From: Calycina herbarum | Lineage: Eukaryota > Ascomycota > Leotiomycetes > Helotiales > Pezizellaceae | Assembly: GCA_001414485.1 (NCBI GenBank) | Contig: LLEY01000302.1 | Span: forward strand, 1-40,000 | Direction of reading: 5' to 3' | DNA: 40,000 bases | Shown: positions 1 through 9,955 of the stretch, in pieces | Position numbering within the stretch: the first letter of the stretch is position 1 | Layout of the letters: each line of letters opens with the position of its first letter | Translations under genes and position numbers: made by a program | The notes under the pieces: generated by a model | Told to the model about the DNA's origin: nothing | What the model saw: only the letters and a program-made list of their open reading frames with translations | The model's database searches: none

Positions 1-205
1 GTATAATAATATATTAGTATCTAGTATACTTAGACATAAGTGCTTAAGTGTATATAGACCTAAAAGTTAAGCTTAGTCAGAATACCACGTGACCTCGTGG
101 TTCAGATGTGTCTAGAGCACTCTAGAGCAACGCGTTAAGTTTTGTATATTAATTACATATACTTCCGCATGCGTATTCCGTTTACGGAAGTGGCGTTTTG
201 TGGCG

Positions 206-427
206 TATGCCGCATACGTATATACAAAGAGTCCTTTGTACACCACATGCGTATTCCGCATACGTATATACAAAGAGTCCTTTGTACACCGTATACGTAT
301 TCCGAATGCGTATATACAAAGAGTCCTTTGTACACCGCATCCGTATTCCGTATACGTATATACAAAGAGTCCTTTGTACACCGCATACGTATTCCGAATG
401 CGTATATACAAAGAGTCCTTTATACAC
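206..427. repeat. 46-bp tandem array, 5 units (copy A)
   Basis: The core AAAGAGTCCTTT starts at 226, 272, 318, 364 and 410, an exact 46-bp period. Each unit contains the interrupted palindrome TACAAAG-AGTC-CTTTGTA and a second palindrome-like block of the CGCATACGTATTCCG type. Because 46 is not a multiple of 3, each 138 bases cycle through all frames without stops on both strands, giving long but meaningless open frames here. The array has 6 units in copy B and 3 in copy C, so it varies in number. Confidence 0.95.
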
Positions 428-460
428 ATGTGTATATAACTAGGTTCTGGGACGTCTACC

Positions 461-545
461 CAGGACACACACACACACATACACACACACACATATACAC
501 ACACACACATACACACACACATATACACACACACATATACACATA
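461..545. repeat. CA/TG microsatellite with TATACAC interruptions
   Basis: Runs of (CA)n broken by ATATACAC lie between the 46-bp array and the TATA-box end of copy A. Equivalent, shorter tracts are in copies B (about 4224-4268) and C (about 36995-37058). A pure CpA tract would be a prime RIP target, so its survival shows that this copy has hardly been RIP-mutated. Confidence 0.9.
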
Positions 546-596
546 ATTTATACCCTTGACTTCTGCCTTCTGCCCTCTTGCGTGACCATTTTAACA

Positions 597-675
597 TTCT
601 GACTAAGCTTAACTTTTAGGTCTATATACACTTAAGCACTTATGTCTAAGTATACTAGATACTAATATTATTATA
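597..675 (+). mobile_element. 3' end fragment of the same LTR-like repeat, inverted
   Basis: These 79 bases are the reverse complement of bases 2-82, with one 2-base indel, so 2-675 forms a fold-back structure with arms of about 80 bp. Copies B and C end at TTTTAACA and lack this arm. The simplest reading is that copy A inserted, inverted, into an older plus-strand copy whose 3' end remains here. The first five bases (TTCTG) would then be the target duplication, and base 1 of the window (G) fits the last base of the expected left duplicate. Alternatively it is a true terminal inverted repeat. Confidence 0.65.
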
Positions 676-3227
676 AAGATACTATAGTTTTATTATACTA
701 GATTAAATATCTTAGAATAATATATAATAGGTATAAGCTTCTTTTTATTATTTAGTTATAAGTGAATTATACCTACTACTATATCTAAAGCGTCTATTTC
801 GATTATACTAGGCTTATCTATATTAAAGTTATATAGAATAGGTTTTTCTATATACCTTACTTTAATTCTCTAAAAAGTATTCTTAGCTTATTTATTTTAA
901 ATAAATTTAATAGCCTTTTTTACTAATACTAATATTAGTTTAGTAATCTTTATATAGTCTTAAATAAATAGATAGTAGAAGTTTATAAATCTAAGAAAAG
1001 ACTATATATCTTTAATATTTTTTAGTAACTTCTAGTTTAAGATATCTTAGATCTTTGCTAGATCTATTTCTATTCTTCTTAAGCTAAATACCTATCTTAG
1101 GAAAAGTGTCTAAGTTACTTTAAACTTGTATTTTAAGAGTTTTAATTAAGAGTTTACTTTTATAAGCTATTGTAGAACTTCTTTAATATATCTCTTATAT
1201 TCTTCTTCTTTTTCTAAGAAGATTAGAATATTATCTAGATAATAGATTACTATTACTCTTAGAAGATCTTCTAAAATATTATTATTTTATCTCTAATATA
1301 TAATAGATATATTATAAAGTCTAAATAGTATAACTATATATTTATAAAGGCCTAATAGTAAGGTAAATACTATCTTCTATTTATCTCTAACTTTTATTTA
1401 TATAAGTCTATAAACGTTTTATTAATCTAGTTTTATAAATCGTACTACCTTACCTAACTTATTCTATAAGTATTAGCTAGGTAGTAGTAGATAAGCGTCC
1501 TTAACTATAGTATAATTTACTTCTTAGTAATTAATATATACTCTTCTATCTAGGTTATCTTTCTTTTTAATAATAAGTATATTTAAAGTAATTAGTAACT
1601 TAGATTTTCTAATATATCTCTTTTTAATACCTTCTCTTATATAACTTTCTATTCTTTATAGGCTTTTTTAGTTATATAACTAAAGCTTTTACTTTAAGAA
1701 GTAATAACCCTCTTTTAGTTTAATCTTATAATCTTATAGACAATGTTCTAGTAAGGCTTATAGGTCTTCTAGGTTTTTAAATAAAGCTTTAAATTCTCTA
1801 TATTATATAGGTATTTTATTATTAGCTGTTTTACTAACCTATAGACGATCCTAAGTAAGGTATTCTAGCGTCTTAGAAGAGGTAGCGCTAACCTTGTTCT
1901 AGTCTTATATTTATAATTACAAACCTATATAATTATATTAACTAAAGGTTATTATTTAAGCTTTCTAGTTAATATCTAGATTATATTCCTAAATCTATAA
2001 TATACTAAGTATTACTTCCTTACTTCTTATCTTAATAATATCGAATTATATATCTAAGTAGTATTCTTTAATATTAACTTTTATTAGAATAGTTTACTAA
2101 TTAATAATCCTATCTTAGTAAGTAACGTCTATTCTGTCGACTACTTCTAGATAGTATAGTTTTATATTCTTAATTAAGACGTTTAGCTTCTTTAAAGCTA
2201 TTAGAGAGAGGAAATTACCTATTGCTTTAGAGTTAATTATAACTCGAAGTTCCTTCTCTTTTATCTTTATAGTTATAACTAACTGATTTTCTTTAGAGGT
2301 AGTATTTAGCTCTTTAATTATTAGATAGTAGAGTTCTCTTTATACTAACCCTGTTTCTTAGTCTATGTTATATTTGTTTATTTCCTAAAAAATTATACTA
2401 AATAACTTTCTACTTCTAGATTCTTAAAATATTACTCTAACTTTTTTAACTAAAGCGATTATAATATACTAGTCTTCTATTTCTAGTATAGCTTTCTTAT
2501 TATTAGGTAGCGTGCCTAAGAAACTAGGTTTTAGGCGTCTTATAAAGTCGTTAGAACTCTACTACTACTATAAGCTAGTTTCTTTTTAAAGATCTATAAC
2601 TATCTATATATCCTCTATCTTAGATAGACTAGATAGCTTATTAGATATTATCTATTCTAGTCTAAGTTTCTTAAATTTAATAATCTCTCTTCTGGTAATA
2701 AGGCTTACTATTATTACTTTATCTTATTTATTTTAAACTATCTTATAAGTAGTTAAAACAGTAGAGTTAATTCCTTAAGTAGAATATAAGCTTTAAAAAT
2801 TAGGTTTCTAGTTTTCTATATATACCTATTTATTCTCTCTCTTAAAAGTTCTAATAAATACCTATGTCTTGTCTTATTTAGGCTTATATATTCTTAGATC
2901 TACTTCTACTAAATCAGATTCTAATTCTAATAACTCTAATAAACTTATTAATAGTAGTAACTTATATTCTACTTAAAGAAGCTATTTATATTCTATTTCT
3001 AACTATATATTATAATATTCTTTAAGAAGTAGATTTCTACTATTATTAGTGTCTTATAGTTTACTAACTTATAGCTCGATTCCTTTATTTAACTATAGGT
3101 ATATAGCGCCTACTATTATATCTAAGGCTTCTATTTCAATCTACGTACTATATCCTCTAGCCTTGAGTTCTTTGTTTATAAGTTTAATTTTTTCTAGTAA
3201 AGCTACTTCCTTTTAAATAGTAATATT
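676..3227 (-). pseudogene. G1: Ty3/gypsy pol remnant, RIP-degraded
   Basis: On the minus strand, 1196-1262 reads YYLDNILIF, the reverse-transcriptase catalytic box (family form YLDDIL) with the second Asp changed to Asn. The RNase H start motif reads IEIDALD near 775-815. The whole stretch is paralogous to the G2 element, matching 19216-20739 followed directly by 32511-33770, so it also shows the state of G2 before the LINE entered (site at 2188-2202). Integrase is missing because the LTR-like insertion cuts the left end. The right end stops just short of the gag zinc knuckle. Stops throughout are TAA/TAG. It is not functional. Confidence 0.85.
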
Positions 3228-3714
3228 AAAGAAGCCATAGTGTCCGGTAAAGTGTTGAGAAAAATAACAGGCCACACCTCTACGAAATCAACACTAGACA
3301 ATGCTTAGCACTAAAGACCTCTTTAATATGTCTTCCTCTCTACGATAATACTCTTAAGAGACGTTCCCTACTAGCGTTTCTCTACCTCTACAGTTACCTA
3401 ATATAGATAACAATTTATTTATATCTTCTTTACCTCTACCTAACTCGTAGTAATATATACAACCACGTATACGTGAGTTATCGTATAACCTACTAGACTA
3501 TATATCCGAAACCCCGCTTACCGACAACGAAAACGAAAGTCCTAATAAGATAAACACCGACATCTCTTATAGAGATATAACAAAACAAGGATTTAGACTT
3601 GCTGTAAAATCAGTATTCCTTATATACCTTAAGTGTTTCCTTAACAACGAGACATTCCTCGTAGGCATCGAAAGACTACAATTCCAGGAGTTCTACGCTA
3701 TACAGGAGCAGTAC

Positions 3715-4321
3715 TATAATAATATATTAGTATCTAGTATACTTAGACATAAGTGCTTAAGTGTATATAGACCTAAAAGTTAAGCTTAGTCAGAATACCA
3801 CGTGACCTCGTGGTTCTGATGTGTCTAGAGCACTCTAGAGCAACGCGTTAAGTTTTGTATATTAATTACATATACTTCCGCATACGTATTCCGTTTACGG
3901 AAGTGGCGTTTTGTAGCGTATGCCGTATACGTATATATAAAGAGTCCTTTGTACACCGTATACGTATTCCTCATACGTATATACAAAGAGTCCTTTGTAC
4001 ACCGCATGCGTATTCCGTATACGTATATACAAAGAGTCCTTTGTACACCGTATGCGTATTCCGAATGCGTATATACAAAGAGTCCTTTGTACACCGCATC
4101 CGTATTCCGCATACGTATATATAAAGAGTCCTTTGTACACCGTATACGTATTCCGTATACGTATATACAAAGAGTCCTTTATATACATGTGTATATAACT
4201 AGGTCCTAGGACGTCTACCTAGGACACACACACATACACACACACATACACACACACACATATACACATAATTTATACCCTTGACTTCTGCCTTCTGCCC
4301 TCTTGCGTGACTATTTTAACA
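3715..4321 (-). mobile_element. LTR-like repeat copy B, with target duplication
   Basis: 607 bp, from TATAATAATATATTAG to ATTTTAACA. It is flanked by AGTAC at 3710-3714 and 4322-4326, a 5-bp target-site duplication. Removing the element and one duplicate rejoins the U1 frame exactly (…QEQY|KDST…), which proves insertion and fixes both ends. The 46-bp array has 6 units (cores at 3939, 3985, 4031, 4077, 4123 and 4169). Little RIP is seen: one CpA to TpA change near the right end relative to copy A. Confidence 0.85.
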
Positions 4322-4780
4322 AGTACAAAGACAGCACACCCTACTTCTATATACTCGGTAAGTAGAGATTAAAGTAGAATATAAAAAACCTAAGACACTT
4401 TAACATTAACGAGTGCTACTCGAACATCGGCTAAACAAAAAACAGACTCGCGGTGTAGAGATATCTCTATAAGAAAAATAACAAATCTATATATATCAGC
4501 GGAAGTATAGATATACTCTACTCTATTAAAAAAGACTTTAAGGACGACTTTTAGAGGGACGCGATAAAAAAAACCGACTATACTAAATTTCTTACTGAAT
4601 TTAAAAAAAACGCCTTAAAAGAGTTGATACTTAGTTATAATAATATACGAGCGTATATATAAGATACGTTTAAGGTAAAGGAGGAGGAGTATATTCTAGA
4701 GGAACTAGATAGCCTCTAGGACATCCTAGAGGAGATAACAGAATAGAAGGAAACCTTCCTAGATAAAAAAACATGTTAGT

Positions 4781-4842
4781 CTAACCCTAACCACTAGCCC
4801 TAACCCTAACCCCAGCCCTAACCCTAACCCTAACCCTAACCC
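4781..4842 (+). repeat. Interstitial telomere-like CCCTAA tract
   Basis: About eight CCCTAA units, with interruptions at 4792-4797 and 4813-4815, identical to the common fungal telomere repeat (TTAGGG on the minus strand). In the U1 frame it reads as alternating CCC and TAA codons, and the one irregular unit is CCC-CAG, an in-frame Gln codon. An ancestral (CCC CAA)n Pro-Gln repeat with CpA to TpA changes would give exactly this sequence. A true internal telomere remnant remains possible. Confidence 0.8.
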
Positions 4843-6471
4843 GTGGGCTAACCAAAAACAGCTAGGCCTAAATCACTAGTTTTGTAGAGACTAATAAGAC
4901 TATATAAGATAACTTAGGCACGATCACTCGGCACTTACTACTACATAAGCGGATGCTAGAACGTATCTCTTATTAATAGTAACGTAAAATACATCGTTAT
5001 CGACGATATCCTACTATCTAATAAAGATATATTTAAATACTATAAACAGATATTAGAATATTAAAACAATTTTTCAGTAATAGACAAATACCTTAAAAAG
5101 GTATACGTTGTAAAATAGGGTAAGCTGTGTATTACTCTATTTAATAGAGACCTAAGGGAAAGTAGAGAGGTAGATATTAACTAGTTAAATAGAAACTATA
5201 TATTTATAAACATCCGATAATTAATGTTTATACTAATAGAAAGACTAGATATACTAATATTAGAGCAGAGCCTGATTTATAGATTATTATTAGATATTAA
5301 TAATAACGAAGAATATAACTATTAATTATTGTTTATTTTCCTTCTAAAAAAAACGTAATATAATATTCCGAACTTCTATAGTAGGAAGCTTATCCCTAGA
5401 CCTATCTAAGCGAATAGTTAACGTATTAGACGTAGACGAAGAAGGTTGCTTCTTATTATTAAGATCTATTAAACTAACTATAGGTAAACGAGCAGCCTAC
5501 TTAGTTATAAAAGAAGGTATATAAAGAATAATAATAAAAACTATATTATAGCGCTTCTTATCTATAGAAGGCTTTACTAAAGACCTAGTAGTATTAGTAG
5601 TATAAAACTCTAACTCCTGCTTTATATTAACCTAAATATTAAAAGAGCGTATCTTAATACTATTAGAAGAGCGCTTATAATAAGTCCTATTAAAAAAAAC
5701 ACGACCCTTCCTATTAGGACTAACCGGATAAAAAATAGGATCCCTTCTCTCTAGCGGCTATAAAATACTAGTCGAAGAATCTAAAAGAAGCGAACTAGCT
5801 CTATTAGCAGACGAACTAACAACTCTAAAAAGACTCTCTGAACTATCTAAAGAAATGCCGGTAGCTCCGGCACTAATAATAAACAAATCCTTTATATAGG
5901 ACGGTGCCTATATTACTAAGATCCGAGCAGAAAAAGACCGATTAGTAACAACATTAAATCTTAACCTAAACCTACGTAACATAACCTTATAAACCCCCCG
6001 ATCCGACTTTTAGTACTATGTAGTACTAGGAATAATAAAAGCACTGTTACTAGAACTAGTAAAAAGAGAAAACGACGCCTTTGCTCTAGCGCCGTTGAGA
6101 AGAAATCGCTTAGAATGTTTACTAGTCCTATAAACTTCCCGAACCTTTCGCGTAAACGTATACGGGACCCGCCTATACCTATGACGCTGAACACTACTAG
6201 GACGACTAAAAACTATACTTAATACCGACAAGAACGAGCTACGCGACCGGTATACCGAAGAGGGCCGTACGTCCGACGATTAAGATAAAAACGAGGTTAG
6301 CGACGATAAGAAAAACCAGAACGACGGTAAGAGGAGTAGAGAGAACGCGGGCAATACTAAGGATAGCGCTAATAAAATATTACATATTAGTATTAGAAAA
6401 CAAAGAGGATATAGAAAAGACCTTATAGGAGCTAACACCGGGAGAGGTTAGGGAATTATAGATTGATCGAC

Positions 6472-6620
6472 ATTAGAAATAAGTTACTCGAAATAAGGTA
6501 GCCTAATATATAACCCAACAACACGCGTTTAACTAAACACCCTAGGAAACACCAACCAAAATAAAATTAGTTACTAGATAAGAAACCGGAAGTAAGTTAT
6601 CCGAAATAAGGTAGCCTAAT
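6472..6620. repeat. Pair of 36-bp imperfect direct repeats
   Basis: Bases 6472-6507 and 6585-6620 share about 30 of 36 positions, ending in the identical block CGAAATAAGGTAGCCTAAT. They are 113 bp apart in otherwise anonymous AT-rich DNA near the end of U1. No function is known; they could be element-end or regulatory repeats. Confidence 0.6.
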
Positions 6621-6889
6621 AACGGTTCTTAATATAATGTTCAATTATACGTAATCTACGTACAACTTACCACACGCGATCTACGCACTACTTATATCAA
6701 ACATCGAAAACAAGTTCACCTTCTACACCGGGTACCTAAACCGGATACCTAGTGGCTTGGCATAGAGGACACCAAGGACACCAGCACTATAGCTGTATTA
6801 TTAGCGCTAGAGGTAGTATAGAGGTCGAACCTAAAAATAGCGTAGTTTTTAATATTATATCAGTAATACTTCTAAGTAGATACTTAAAG

Positions 6890-7350
6890 TATAACGAAAC
6901 TCTAACGAACTAAATAAAGATAACTAAGTCTCGAAGGTTAGTATAGAGGTAAGAAGTATAGACGTGATAGGTTGTTTACTTAGAAGTGAACTCGTTACTT
7001 ATATCAAAGATATTAAATAAAATAATAAGATTAATAACTAAAGTTAAGTACGAAGCTTCTATCTAATAGTAGACGTGCTAGTCTTATATAGAACCTTCGT
7101 TTATATTAGAGTCCTGCTTAGTAGAAGTCCTAAAGATAGAGTCCGACTCTATTTCTAGGGCTCCTTAAAACTAGACTCTATCACCTGACTGCTCCTAACC
7201 AAGTCACGTGATATAACTGTAATAAGATCCCTAGGATTATATATTCTTCTATATTTAATTCCTTCTTCCTTTTAGAGTTATAATAGCGTTTGTTCTATTA
7301 GGACGTCGTCTAGACTTCACTGATTCCCGTACTAGCACTGATTCGTAATA
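6890..7350 (-). mobile_element. G2-family LTR (461 bp) with a scrap of leader
   Basis: Close match over its full length to the LTRs at 16551-17009 and 34770-35230; on the minus strand it begins TATTACGAATCAG. About 20-25 bases to the left (CTTCTAAGTAGATACTTAAAG) match the internal leader beside the 34770 LTR, so this is the 5' LTR of a minus-strand element whose body has been lost, rather than a clean solo LTR. Confidence 0.85.
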
Positions 7351-7399
7351 GTAACCGTAGAAGTAAGAATATATAGTATAAACGAATCGTCGGTATAGA

Positions 7400-9310
7400 A
7401 GGCTATCTAGAGAGCTAAAAGAGGAAGCGTAACTCGGAAGATATATATAATATATATAGTAGTAATAATAAGGTATTAAATAAGAGCTAGAAGGAGGCTA
7501 TTCGACAGTACTATTACAAGTAGTAGGAGATAGAACTAGGAGCTACGTACTAAATAGTAAAGGCTACGATCGTATATCTTAAGAAGGTATAGTATTCTCT
7601 TGATTCTGCTATTAATAATTAGCTAATTTCTTAGTCCTAGAACTCTCTCTAGCTACCGCCGTCTAATCAGTAGTTCTAGAACTAGCTAAAGAAGAACAAG
7701 GACCTATATACTCTAAAAACGAAGCTAATTACTTTTAAGAGACTTGAATCGTATACCGAGGAGGAGATTAAGACGTAGTTTAATAGGTATACTACTACTC
7801 TTATATAATATAAGATCTAGAAGACTAAGAATGTCTAGAATATAGACGAGTTAGAAGCTCGAGTTAGTTACGTAGGAAGTGAGAACGTTATCGTTCTTAT
7901 AAAAGTAAAGAAGATATATATAGCTAATCCTAAGAATAGAAAGTCGGCAACTATAATAAAGACGATCTATACTAATAGGTAAGTAGCGGCTCCTTTTGTT
8001 ATTATACTAGGAAAGAAGATAATAGATAACTAGATAGTAGACGAGCTAACTAGAAAAGAGTTAGTAGATTACTCTTTAACCGGCTATACTAATAACACTA
8101 TTATTATAGTATATATCGACTATCTTATTAAGAAGCTAGGAGCTAGGCTAGATAAGCTATAGAGGATATTACTTCTTAATAGCTATAAGACTTACTAATA
8201 CGATCTCTTTATTCTTAAGTACTACGAAAACTATATACTTCTATAGTACTTTCCCTTCTATTATATATATATCTTATAGCTAGTAGACGTTGGTATTTTC
8301 CGACCCTTTAAAGAGTACTATCGGTAAGCGATTACTAACGCTCTTTATAGTCTAGACTTTAAGTATTTAGTTGCTTCTTTCTTCTAAGATCTTACCTAGA
8401 TATATATATAAACAATAAAGGTTTATATAATTAAGAACGCCTTTGCTAAGTCTAGTTATTATCTGCTGAGTTAGAAAGCTATCTAGAAAAAGATAAGGTT
8501 ATATAATAAGAAGAAAAGAACAATAGACAACGTTACTAATCTAGAGCTGCCTCGTCTTCCTCCTACTTGTCTAGAGGAAACCTAGACTACTACTGTAACC
8601 GTATAAGCTCTAGGCTCTTAAGATCCTACTTAATTTTCTAATCCCTCTATTAATCTATCTAAGAAGATAATAACGCAAGTTAGTATATCGCTTAAGAAGG
8701 CATATCTTACGATAGTTTAATATTACGCTCTCTAGTAAAAACTACTTGTCGACGCTAAGCGTAAGAGCAATTTATAGAGGAGTATATATAAGAGAGGAGA
8801 AGCGGCCGTTACTAGGTTATAAGAGAAGATATAGAAGAGGGATAAGAACGAGAGAACCGAGGCCTTATATAAGAAGGAAAAGAAGCTTTTAGCTGCTATT
8901 AATAAAGCTAGGAAAGCTCTTATAGATAAGAGTATATAGGTATACAAAGACGAGAGAGCATATAAGACTAGACTTATATAATATAAGAAGGACGATATAC
9001 TCCCTCTGCTAGAAGACCTTATCCGTATCTAAGAGCTAGATAAGAAGCCTAATAAGTTTAAGCGTTATACTCTCTTACTAGACTTTTATTCTAAATTAGT
9101 ATAAGTAATTAACGAGCTTAAGATATATCAATCCTAGGATCTTATTCCTCTGCTATAGTTATAAGAAGAAGAAGAAGAGCCGGAAGTGTCTTTTACTTTA
9201 GGTTAATTATACCTTGAAAGTAGTAAGGAAGTCCTAGATTACCTAGACAGTAGCGGGGACGAGATTCCTAATTATCTATCGTCTTCTTAAGAGAGTATAT
9301 TCTTAATTAA
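7400..9310 (+). pseudogene. pogo/Fot1-type (Tc1/mariner superfamily) transposase, RIP-inactivated
   Basis: One plus-strand frame of about 630 codons is interrupted only by RIP-type TAG/TAA. The order fits a CENP-B/pogo transposase: an N-terminal helix-turn-helix region (about 7480-7780, including LDSAINN and LESYTEEEIKT), then the DDE domain. The first Asp lies in NIDEL (about 7838-7852). The second catalytic position reads LLLNSYKTY (about 8180), Asp changed to Asn. The third is in LVDVGIFRPFK (about 8280-8312), followed by a long Lys/Glu-rich C-terminal region. Such enzymes cut and paste DNA at TA sites. No terminal inverted repeats were found, and the left flank is directly an LTR end. Confidence 0.8.
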
Positions 9311-9955
9311 CTTAATAAGAGTAAATATAGACTTTATAGACTTTGAAATAGACGATTAGAGTAGTAATATAAGATATTATTTATCTATTTTAGTAGTGGT
9401 TTTAGTAGATATTCCACTTCTGATATTATTCTAGCTATATAGAACACTTAAGTTTATAAGACACTTGCTTTTACCGACTATAAGAGAATACGCCGTAGAA
9501 GAGGAACCGGCTATTAGCTTATAATTTAATCTTTTTTAGTTAATAGTTCTTAATATATTTTCAGATCTTATTATTAGTAACGTATTAGATTATCTACGTA
9601 ATAGACTCCTAAGCCTCGACCTTAGTATAACAGCTATATAAGATAGCTATAAGTGTATTATAGAAGCGCGCGTCGACTTTCTAGTCGAGGTTCTTATAAA
9701 TCGTCGCTATATAGTATATATAGTATAAAGAATCTAAAATCTAAAGCTATAAATAACTAGAATAAAAATAAAATTATAAGATAATAATATACCTCTATCT
9801 CGCTGTCTTCTAATCTAGAGAATATAAGTTTAAATTTACGTTACTTAGTCGCCAAGTTATTAGTAAGTATCTACTCTTTGATAACTAATAGAAATTCAGC
9901 GACTAATTCGCTAAACTCGTAACTTAGTAAGCTATAAGCCGCGAGGTACTAGCAG
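9311..9955. other. AT-rich RIP-type DNA, nothing recognisable
   Basis: Strongly TpA-rich sequence between the transposase remnant and the gene island. Plus-strand translation continues with TAA/TAG-broken frames, but no motif was recognised. Composition changes abruptly to balanced DNA at about 9960. Confidence 0.6.

Larger units (their letters stand above)
2..596 (-). mobile_element. LTR-like repeat copy A (probable solo LTR)
   Basis: Read on the minus strand the element begins TGTTAAAATGGTCACGC, has a TATAAATTA box about 45 bases in, then a TG/CA microsatellite, then a 46-bp tandem array, and ends ...TATTATTATA at base 2. The same unit recurs at 3715-4321 and 36625-37111 with 5-bp target duplications, and in inverted orientation from 39972. 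The TGTT start, internal TATA box, lack of coding capacity and 5-bp duplications fit a solo LTR, perhaps Ty1/copia-like. No internal domain of this family is visible, so the class is inferred. Unlike the DNA around it, the copy keeps many CpA/TpG dinucleotides, so it is younger than the RIP that hit its surroundings. Confidence 0.7.
3382..5340 (+). pseudogene. Degenerate long reading frame of U1, function unknown
   Basis: Codons starting at 3382 run in one frame to 3714, jump the LTR-like insertion plus one copy of its 5-bp duplication, resume in the same frame at 4327 and continue past 5340, possibly to about 6400. Stops inside are almost all TAA or TAG, as expected if CAA, CAG or TGG codons were hit by RIP. 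The frame has an acidic stretch (about 3510-3560), a Lys/Glu-rich helical-looking segment (about 4500-4760), a Pro-Gln-like repeat (4795-4842) and an Arg-rich segment near 5420-5450. I recognise no domain. It could be an unclassified transposon gene or a repeated subtelomeric gene family. Function cannot be assigned. Confidence 0.45.
3228..6865 (+). mobile_element. U1: unrecognised degenerate repeat element
   Basis: G1 similarity ends near 3227 and a few bases of G2-family leader appear near 6865. Between them lies RIP-affected DNA with one long degenerate frame on the plus strand, an LTR-like insertion (3715-4321), a telomere-like tract (4781-4842) and a pair of 36-bp direct repeats near 6.5 kb. 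No terminal repeats or target duplication were found, so the true limits are unknown. It matches none of the transposon families that I can recognise elsewhere in the window. Confidence 0.4.

Noticed and set aside
206..427. Possible CRISPR-like array of regularly spaced repeats
   Set aside because: The units are contiguous with no unique spacers, lie in a transposable element, and the organism is a eukaryote.
112..597. Several overlapping open frames on both strands with Tyr/Ile/Arg-rich repeats (also at 3825-4209 and 36763-37123)
   Set aside because: They come from the 46-bp tandem array, whose unit lacks stops and rotates through all frames; they occur in non-coding LTR-like copies and change with unit number.
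4781..4842. Chromosome end or telomere addition site
   Set aside because: The reading frame of U1 continues in phase on both sides and more than 35 kb follow, so it is not a terminus; an internal telomere remnant is kept only as an alternative.
5961..6231. Open frames on the minus strand of 71-77 codons
   Set aside because: No motif; they lie opposite the degenerate U1 frame in biased sequence and overlap each other in two frames.
8732..8947. Minus-strand open frame of 71 codons
   Set aside because: Antisense shadow of the Lys/Glu-rich C-terminal part of the pogo-type transposase.
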